Below, one piece after another: positions 57,149 through 64,000 of a stretch of DNA of 64,000 nucleotides (its first letter is position 1; every line of letters starts with the position of its first letter). Source of the stretch: Tetragonia tetragonoides (lineage: Eukaryota; Streptophyta; Magnoliopsida; Caryophyllales; Aizoaceae); contig CM076151.1 of assembly GCA_038025085.1 (NCBI GenBank), forward strand, positions 8,499,001 through 8,563,000, given 5' to 3'. The translations under genes and the position numbers were made by a program. A model generated the notes under the pieces. It was given only the letters and a program-made list of their open reading frames with translations. It did no database searches and was not told the origin of the DNA.

Positions 57149-57837
57149 AAAAGTTCAGGAATGAGGGATGACAAGCAATCCCCCCTAGACATATAATACG
57201 AGAGACACATTTCACTAAGGGAAGGTTTTTCTTTTTTAACCCACAATCATTACTCTTAGAATGTGTTGGTAAATCTGGAATACATGTAATAGCAATGTAG
57301 CATGTAAAAGACATACAAGTTAACAAGATAAACTTACAGAAATGTTTAACAAACAAAACTTTTGTGGGAAGTATACTTGCACTCATGACTTTTTAGCATG
57401 AAATTCAACCCCGCAACCAACTATAACTATGCTATATTTCTATTTATGACATTTGCCATGAAATCCAACCTCACTAAATTAAGTTAGTTACCAATACGTT
57501 ATTGAGTAGAAGTGTGGGCATTGGGACCGAGTTCGTTTGGATCATGAACCGGTCTTGACTAAAATCCACTCCTATTCCAAAAACCAACCTAGTTGGATCT
57601 GGCTTTAGTTTTGGGTTTCATATTTCACTGGTTCGTCCTATGGGTGCACGATAAGCTTGGATATATCTGACCCGATAACTCAACCTGAAGTTACTGAGAG
57701 AAACTCACACCCGACCCAAACATGACCTATTTTAAAAGTTTGGTATAAAAGTGATCTCCTATCAGTTTTACCCATGCTTCGAAATTGAGGTGAAATTCAC
57801 TTTGACTCCCATCCCATTAACCCAAATACAAAAACTT

Positions 57838-57990
57838 GTATAAGAGGGTCTTGTTGTAATTTTTAGTGAGATGATAGTCATTTTTTAGTGAAACAATGGT
57901 AACTACTCTAATAAGTGACTCCTACATTTCTAAGTAAATAATGACCCCCAACATTTATGTAAGTTGGTTTCACACAAGACTTACCCAAAT
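57838..57990. repeat. Dispersed repeat family, copy 3 (opposite orientation)
   Basis: Reads gtataagagggtcttgttg…agtgagatgatagtcattttttagtgaaacaatggtaactactctaataagtgactcctacatttctaagtaaataatgac…gtaagttggtttcacacaagact, the reverse complement layout of the copy at 45.85 kb. Confidence 0.6.
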
Positions 57991-58689
57991 TGTCAGGCCT
58001 AGTATTCTATCCGGCGAATCCGGTTTCATGAATCGGATCGGTGAAACCGGATTCAATAACCGAGTACACGGTTCCGGGTGCCATATATTGGACCCGCCAC
58101 CCTCTCTAGTCTCTCAGACACACCTCCTGTCCACGCTCCATCCCAAAAATCAAATCAAAATTAGCAGCTGCTCCAAGAGCCGAAGACCTGCTGTTCAAAT
58201 CGAAACATTTGCTCAGTTACTCGTCTGTACTAACACTTGCTCTTTAATCCAAGGTATCATCTCCTCTCTTTCTCTCTGTCAATTTATGTATTTCATTTAT
58301 TGTCACTTACTATTTGTTTTGGTGTTAAGACCTAAGAAATGAGAAGTGGGATAAGGGTTTTATAGGGTTTATGATTTTGTTAAAATTTGGATTTTGGGTT
58401 GCATGAATTTTTTATTGCACAAGAGTGTAAGAGTTTCTGAGATTGTGACGATGTTTGGGTGAAAATGATAATTCGTAAAATAAAAATGCTTGCTTTGGTG
58501 ATTGCTTTGCCTGGTTGTCTTCTTATTTGGTTTAATAAATTTCTTGCTTTGATGAAATCTGCTCAGTGGCCTTAAGCAGTGACAATCGTTATTTAGTCAG
58601 AACCAAATTTTGATGCTTGAAATAGAATTGATTTCAGAAATGGTGGGCTGACTGATAGATTGTACTTTGTTCCGTCTTAACAATTTTTT

Positions 58690-58800
58690 TAGATAACATG
58701 GGTGTCCATGACTAATCCCATGGGCCCTGAAATTAACGACCAGGAAAATCTCCAGTGGCCCTGAGGGGGACTCGAACCTGAGTTCCTTCTTATTAACATT
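58690..58800 (-). mobile_element. SINE-like fragment
   Basis: The minus strand has aggttcgagtccccctcagg (B-box-like), then ccactggagattttcctggtcgttaatttcagggcccatgggattagtcatggac, and an A-rich tail (ttttttt at 58684-58690 in plus). No 5' A-box part and no target duplication were found, so it is truncated or decayed. It lies within the proposed leader intron of bL33. Confidence 0.6.
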
Positions 58801-60244
58801 AGATGACTAGTATTACTTATAATGGATGGATGATGATCATGGCTTGGATTGAGTGTTGTCAAGGGCTTGTTTGTACTGGCAGTAGGCAATTTGTTATCAA
58901 AAGCTAATTGTTCTATGGATACACTGATGGTGTGTGGTTAAACTTCGGAGATATCTAATTTGACTTGTCTCCAATGGCTCTATCAATTAATGGCTGCGTA
59001 ACTTGAAACCTATTACTGATTATTTCTCAAGATCAGTTAAGTTTCGATGGAAGTTAGCATTCCTTGCCCTAAAATTGGTTTTCAACAAGGTCTCTATGTA
59101 TGACTATTTTGACCTTTTTTCCCTGGTATGCTTTGTATGAGTCTTTCCTTTAAGAAAACTCAATCTCTGCTTTATGGGTTTTCAGTAAAATCTTAGGTTA
59201 TAACATTTCCGTTTCATCTCAGATTCCAAGTTTTGAACATTGTCAAGCCTTTGTTTTCTTTAATTTTGATCTGAAAACACCCCAACCAAATAGAACTGAA
59301 AACGACGGACAATTGATCTACTGGTTAACCACAACATATTTCTATTTCGAGGTTAGTTTTTGGCTGACCAAAAAATTAGGGTAGCCAAATGTGAAATGGC
59401 CATTTGAGCCCAACTTTGCACACCATTAGTTTCAGCAGGTCCCCTCCCAGCAGAAAATTGTCTATGATAGATACTTTAACACCGCTAACGTGCTGTTATC
59501 ATGTTCTAGGTAGGTTTTAAGTTTTCACCCCCCACCGCTCCACCCTAAAGAAAAATCATCATCCTCGTCACCGTTTGATATAAAGAAAGATGTACACCGA
59601 AATTGAGAGACCAATCAAAATTGGATTAGAACAAAAAATAGTAGAAGATGTAAGATTTTTATGTCCCCTCAAAGAAAATAAAAAATGTAAGACTTTTATG
59701 TTTAGTGATGGACATTTCTCATATTAGAAAGTAATCATGTCTCTGAAGACTTTGGCCTCCAAGTTACTGCATGTACTTAATGAACCATCCAATGTCACAG
59801 GAAACTGGAACGGCTTGTAATGATTGACTTTGCAAACCAAAAATAAACGTTCAGGAACATTAAAATGACCCTTTCAATGGTCTTGAAGTGCTTGTATTGC
59901 ACACATTTCTGTCCATCACCAATCTGTTGAAAGCTGTTGAAAGCTCAAATTGAATGTCTGTTTGGTTTCTGGAAGTGATCCGGGACTACTACATCTATAT
60001 TATGGACTTCAACTTCGAAGTTGGCTGGCTTCTTCTCTAGTATTTGATTCTGTTTGTTGTAATTTTCCTTAAATTACTCAGATCTCATTTCCAGTAATTA
60101 CCTAAATTTGAGGTTGATTATGCCTAATTCTTTGGCGTTGTGAGTTTGACATGAGCAGAGTTTTGTAACTTTGACTAGAGAACAATTATTGACTCTGGCA
60201 TTATTCCTCTTCAGGGTATTGACTGCTTCTGTCTAGTTTGAAGA

Positions 60245-60421
60245 ATGGGGAATAAGAAGAAGGCTGCTTCAATATTTATCAGGCTTGTCTCTTCTGCTGG
60301 TACTGGTTTTTTCTACGTGACGAAGAAGAACCCGAAAAAGCTGACGGAGAAGCTTGAGTTCCGAAAATACGATCCTCGAGTTAACCGCCATGTTCTATTT
60401 ACAGAAGCCAAGATGAAATAG
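60245..60421 (+). CDS. Ribosomal protein bL33, mitochondrial type
   Basis: A 58-codon gene, [20 protein letters not shown].. to ..[12 protein letters not shown], that matches bacterial-type large-subunit protein L33 over its full length ([26 protein letters not shown]). Arabidopsis has nuclear L33 proteins of this size assigned to mitochondria. It is a small protein of the 50S E-site region. There is no separate leader peptide, so import must use internal signals. A consistent leader exon ends at tctttaatccaag (about 58250) and its intron runs to a ttattcctcttcag acceptor about 30 bp upstream of the ATG, which would give a ~2-kb 5' UTR intron. Confidence 0.93.
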   Translation: MGNKKKAASIFIRLVSSAGTGFFYVTKKNPKKLTEKLEFRKYDPRVNRHVLFTEAKMK

Positions 60422-61097
60422 TGCAAATTTGTTGGCATGCGAAATGCATCTTCTATTCTATGCTTCATTGACACTAGGAGCTGTGGCCTGATAGATCATT
60501 TGACATTGATGGATTGAATTGCACTACAGGTTGCCATGCTTTAGGAGATACTCTTCTCATTTCAAGGTTTTGTGATAGTAACAATGCAGTAATGTTTGAT
60601 ATTAACTAGTTTTTGTATTACAATTACATCAGTGTATCAATGAAAACAGTCTGAATTTCGTTCCAAACTGTTCGTTTGTATGGTTCAAAATCCACAAGTG
60701 GAAGAAAGATTCTCTGCTTGCCTTTTCTTCGCATCAATCCATAATTCCTCCCAAACACAGGGTTAGTCTTTACTGTTAACCCCCCTCCCCCCCCAGGATA
60801 CGGTGGTTGCTACAGATTTGCAAGTGTATTCCCCTCAGAGTACAGGTATCGGTGAAGTATCTGTAGCAGCTCCTCGTGGGCCCACCACTGGATATACCTA
60901 GCTAGCTGCCCGTTCTAGTGGAGATGGGGTAGCTCTAATTTTGGTCTGATCCTGTTCCGTAATGGCTGGTGCCGAGTATTGTTGGTCATATTGCTCGAAG
61001 TAGTAGTTAGCAGATAAAAATAGCGCTTTTAGAATTGCACAAATGACACTGCCACAATTTCTGATTGGGAGCTTGATCAGAAAATTCAAAGCATGCA
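60422..61097. other. 3' flank of bL33
   Basis: No gene seen. A pyrimidine run (ccccccctcccccccc) lies near 60782. Confidence 0.4.
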
Positions 61098-61215
61098 TTT
61101 TTTTTAGAAGGTAAGAACGGGTCTCTACCTAACAATCCTATCTCGAACCGGGATAGAGTTGAGCGTACCAATGAACCCCACGGTCCACGACCAAACCCCC
61201 AAACCACTTAGACAA
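61098..61215 (-). mobile_element. SINE-like fragment, second type
   Basis: The minus strand reads gtccattgtctaagtggtttggggg (A-box-like), then tcccggttcgagatagg (B-box-like) and an A-rich tail (T8 at about 61098 in plus). No clear target duplication. The short length suggests little more than the tRNA-related head. Confidence 0.5.
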
Positions 61216-61389
61216 TGGACCCACAAAAAAAGAACTTAAACGGCCTTCTCCTCGGACATATAATTCGCATTTGCATGACCAAAACACACAGTTTTAGTAC
61301 CCAGATCATGAATTAGCAGTTCAGCACAGTTGCAGCACCTGTTATGATTCTCTACTGTCACAGGACACAAATATGTTGAAGAGGCAAAA

Positions 61390-63155
61390 ATGATCCAAGT
61401 CCAGCAGTTAACGGTTATCAACCGTTGGGTTTCCCGCCAAATAACAGCACCATTTTCAGGTCTCAAAAAATTCAATCTTGTTCGTTTCAATTGCACCCAA
61501 AAATCTCATCAGCAATTTTCACCATACTTTGCAATCTTCAAATCTGTAAAAATTCATACCACTCTCTATCAAGTCCATGCCCAAATCATTGCTTCTGGTG
61601 CCGCCCACAATGTTTCTCTCTCCAACAATTTGATGAATTCTTATTCTTTCTTTGGTATGACCTCTGATGCCCAGAAATATTTGGTCAAATCCCACAAAAG
61701 AATATATTTACTTGGACAATTTTGTTATCTGGGCTCACAAAAAATGACCTTTTTGATGAAGCTGTGGCTTTTTTTGGTGAAATGGTGGAAAATGGCTTGT
61801 TACCCAATGAGGTAACTATCTCAAGTATTTTACCTGCTTTTGCTAAATTGGGTCTGAAAAAGACTGGGAAATCAGTGCATTGTTTCTGGGTTCGTCAAGG
61901 TTTTGGGCATAATGTAGTGGTTGAGACATCTTTAGTTGATATGTATTCACATTTTGGATGTATGTATATTGCACGGTCTCTGTTCGATAAAATGCCTGTG
62001 AGAAATCTTGTATCTTGGAATGTCATCATTTCAGGCTATGCCAACAATAGGATGGGTAGTGATGCCATAGAGATTTTTAATTGTATGCAGAGAAATGAGG
62101 TTTCTGCTGATTGTTTTACCATAATGAGCTTGATATCGGCTTCTTCAGGTGTTAATTGGGGAAGAACAAGTACTGCAGTTCATGGTCTTATTATGAGAAT
62201 CGGATATAATAACGAGCAGCAAATCCAAACCGCTCTTATCAATATGTATACAAGTGGTAACTTTGTCAGTGAGGCTTATGGTGTCTTTGATGAAATGTGT
62301 GTTAAAGACGTGGTTGCTTGGACACTGATGTTAGAAAGCTTGTCATCTGGTCAATACTGGAACAAGGCAATTGAACTTTTCCATGAGATGATCAGGGTAA
62401 ATAATGTGGCTCTTGATTCCACTGCCATTGTGAGCATCCTTTCAATATGTAGCTGCTCAGGAGCATTGCAGCAAGGAAGACAAGTTCAGGCATTGGTAGA
62501 AAAACAAGGGTTTAGCAATGATATTTTTGAGGGATCTGCACTGATAGACATGTATTCAAAGTTTGGTGAGTTAGATAACGCAAAAAAGTACTTTGATAAA
62601 ATGAAGGAAAACGATGTTACCTGTTGGAATGCCATGATTGGAGCTATGGGAGCAAATGGAAATGCAAACGATGCAATTGATCTCCTATTGAGAATGAAAG
62701 GGGTGGGAGTTAAGCCAAATGAATCTACTCTTGTATCTGTCTTGTCTGCATGTAGTCATGCTAGTAAGGTTGGTGAAGGGCTTCAGATCTTCTATAACAT
62801 GGTTGAGAAATGGGGCATTGTTCCTAATTTGCAACACTATGCTTGTATCATTGACCTTCTTGGTCGTTCAGGACGACTCGATGAGGCCAATTTTGTGATA
62901 GCTAAGATGCCTTTGCAGCCATATTCTGGGATTTATGGTACTTTATTAGGTGCATGTAAAGTCTATGGCAACACAAGGATGGGAGCTGAGATTTTCCAGC
63001 AACTACGCAAATTAGACCTTATAGATGCTGGGCACTTGTGCTCTGTCTCAAACATGTATGCCTCTGTAGGAAATTGGGATGGTGCAGAGATGTCTCGTGT
63101 GGTTCTAAAAACTAGAGGAATGAAGAAAGATCCTGGGTACAGTTTAATTGAGTAA
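61390..63155 (+). CDS. PLS-class PPR protein with E-type tail, one frameshift
   Basis: Starts MIQVQQLTVINRWVSRQ, then VHAQIIASGAAHNVSLSNNLMNSYSFFGMTSDAQK and, from 61722 in another frame, about 430 residues of P-L-S repeats (…MPVRNLVSWNVIISGYANNRMGSDAIEIF…, …MKENDVTCWNAMIGAMGANGNANDAIDLLLRM…) ending in an E-type region (GTLLGACKVYGN…NMYASVGNWDGAEMSRVVLKTRGMKKDPGYSLIE). No DYW domain. PLS PPRs of the E group usually guide C-to-U editing in organelles. At about 61677 one A is missing from cagaaa-tattt: the expected …DAQKIFGQIP-like frame is lost for ~45 bases before the downstream ATG. It is a young pseudogene or a consensus error. Confidence 0.85.
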
Positions 63156-64000
63156 ACCAGCAAGTATATGTTTCCAGGTCAAATATACCGAGTTTGATAA
63201 GGTACTGCTGGGCGTGGTGCTAACTAATGAAGGAGCAGATTTGCATCAGATAGCTGATTCTAAGAACTAAGTTCTAATTAATGAAGAATCAAATTTTCTA
63301 TCTTCATGTTGAAGGATAATGCTTTGGTATTCGTATGTGCTAATACTTATGCTTGAGTCCCCTTGATATGTCCAGTTATTTAGATACTTCTAAATGCGGC
63401 GAATCAGTTGCTTATGGAAAAAAGCCTTAAGACTTGAGAGTGCAATTTCTTTGGCTTTGGAAGTTTGATCCAGAAAATCTCATGTAAATCAGGAGTAGGG
63501 AAGCACTGCCTGATGACTGTCAGTGTTGAATGCTTGCTTCTAGTATTTTCAGAAAAAGCCAACACAGACACTCAATATCTGATCCTACTAATCTACTTCC
63601 AGGACCATAGCCTGAGAAGTACACACATAAACAAGGTACATACATACTGAATCTTGTTAGTTTATTCTATGATTTTTTAGCCAAAAAATTAGCTTCCATT
63701 TTTCCAAAAAACAGGAACCAAGGAAAATCAAACATATCCTGCCAATCTGAATCGAGTGATGACAAATAGAGGTTTCTACAAAGGCCTACCCATAAAATGT
63801 CTTTCTCCATAGCTAGCTTTTATAATAAGTAGATAAAAATATTTGCTGTTAGTTAGTAATAGTAGTATGGAAGGCCACGCTCAGTGTGAGATAGTCATGA
63901 CATCAATGTTGAAGAACTAACCCCTCTTCCCTTCCATGCCTTGACATTAAATCTTTGCTCTCTGTTTATTCTTGGCTGCTTAGATTTATGAATTTCTTAT
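63156..64000. other. 3' flank of the PPR gene, no gene seen
   Basis: AT-rich DNA without supported coding or repeat features up to the window edge. Confidence 0.4.

Overview
This is eukaryotic nuclear DNA from a flowering plant, almost certainly a eudicot. The evidence is spliced genes with GT-AG introns, PPR and REM/B3 gene families, a plant-type eIF3j, a MULE carrying a plant mobile domain gene, tRNA-derived SINEs and Pol III promoters of the dicot USE/TATA type. The dispersed repeat built on 'aagacggtct...tgagaccaac' suggests Caryophyllales to me, but that is only an impression. The window is repeat-rich and mostly AT-rich.

Layout. 1-6.8 kb: a decayed cyclic-nucleotide-gated-channel fragment, a 153-bp perfect tandem duplication, an intact single-exon DUF716/TMEM45-type membrane protein gene, a Tourist-like MITE, and a P-class PPR gene (At2g15630-like) with one frameshift. 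6.86-10.55 kb: a tandem array whose units each carry the same small-RNA gene architecture: USE, exactly 24 bp, TATA-like box, a 5' hairpin, a 3' hairpin and an oligo-T run. 10.555-16.957 kb: a 6.4-kb Mutator-like element (8-bp target duplication) with two convergent multi-exon genes, a plant-mobile-domain protein and a transposase with an OTU-protease tail. Mirror-image arrays of a 20-bp quasi-palindrome plus (TTA)n lie in the first intron of each. It sits in the 5' flank of a broken second copy of the DUF716 gene (17.1-17.6 kb). 18.0-21.4 kb: an intact 10-exon membrane protein gene (At3g27390/At4g12680-like).

23.4-49.0 kb: a same-strand (minus) cluster of REM/B3 DNA-binding protein genes: six intact, one frameshifted and one 3' remnant. 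It grew by tandem duplication. Two members carry a same-strand subtilase inside intron 1: one full length but with an in-frame stop, the other collapsed to its ends. The last two intact members begin with AT-hook-like basic tails. LINE and SINE insertions with clear target duplications dot the introns. 49.1-50.5 kb: four monomers of a ~314-bp satellite next to the truncated end of the cluster. 50.7-51.1 kb: a TIR element. 51.9-56.5 kb: an intact eIF3j gene. 57.06 kb: a retroposed U6 snRNA copy between 12-bp direct repeats. 60.2 kb: a 58-codon bL33 mitochondrial-type ribosomal protein gene. 61.4-63.2 kb: a PLS-class PPR gene with one frameshift.

The genes do not form one pathway. Three house-keeping loci (eIF3j, bL33, two organelle-type PPRs) flank a young, unstable REM/B3 cluster. 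The most unusual content is the tandem Pol III-type small-RNA array and the internal architecture of the MULE. All exon joins were worked out by hand from splice consensus, reading-frame closure and family similarity; boundaries may be off by a base or two.
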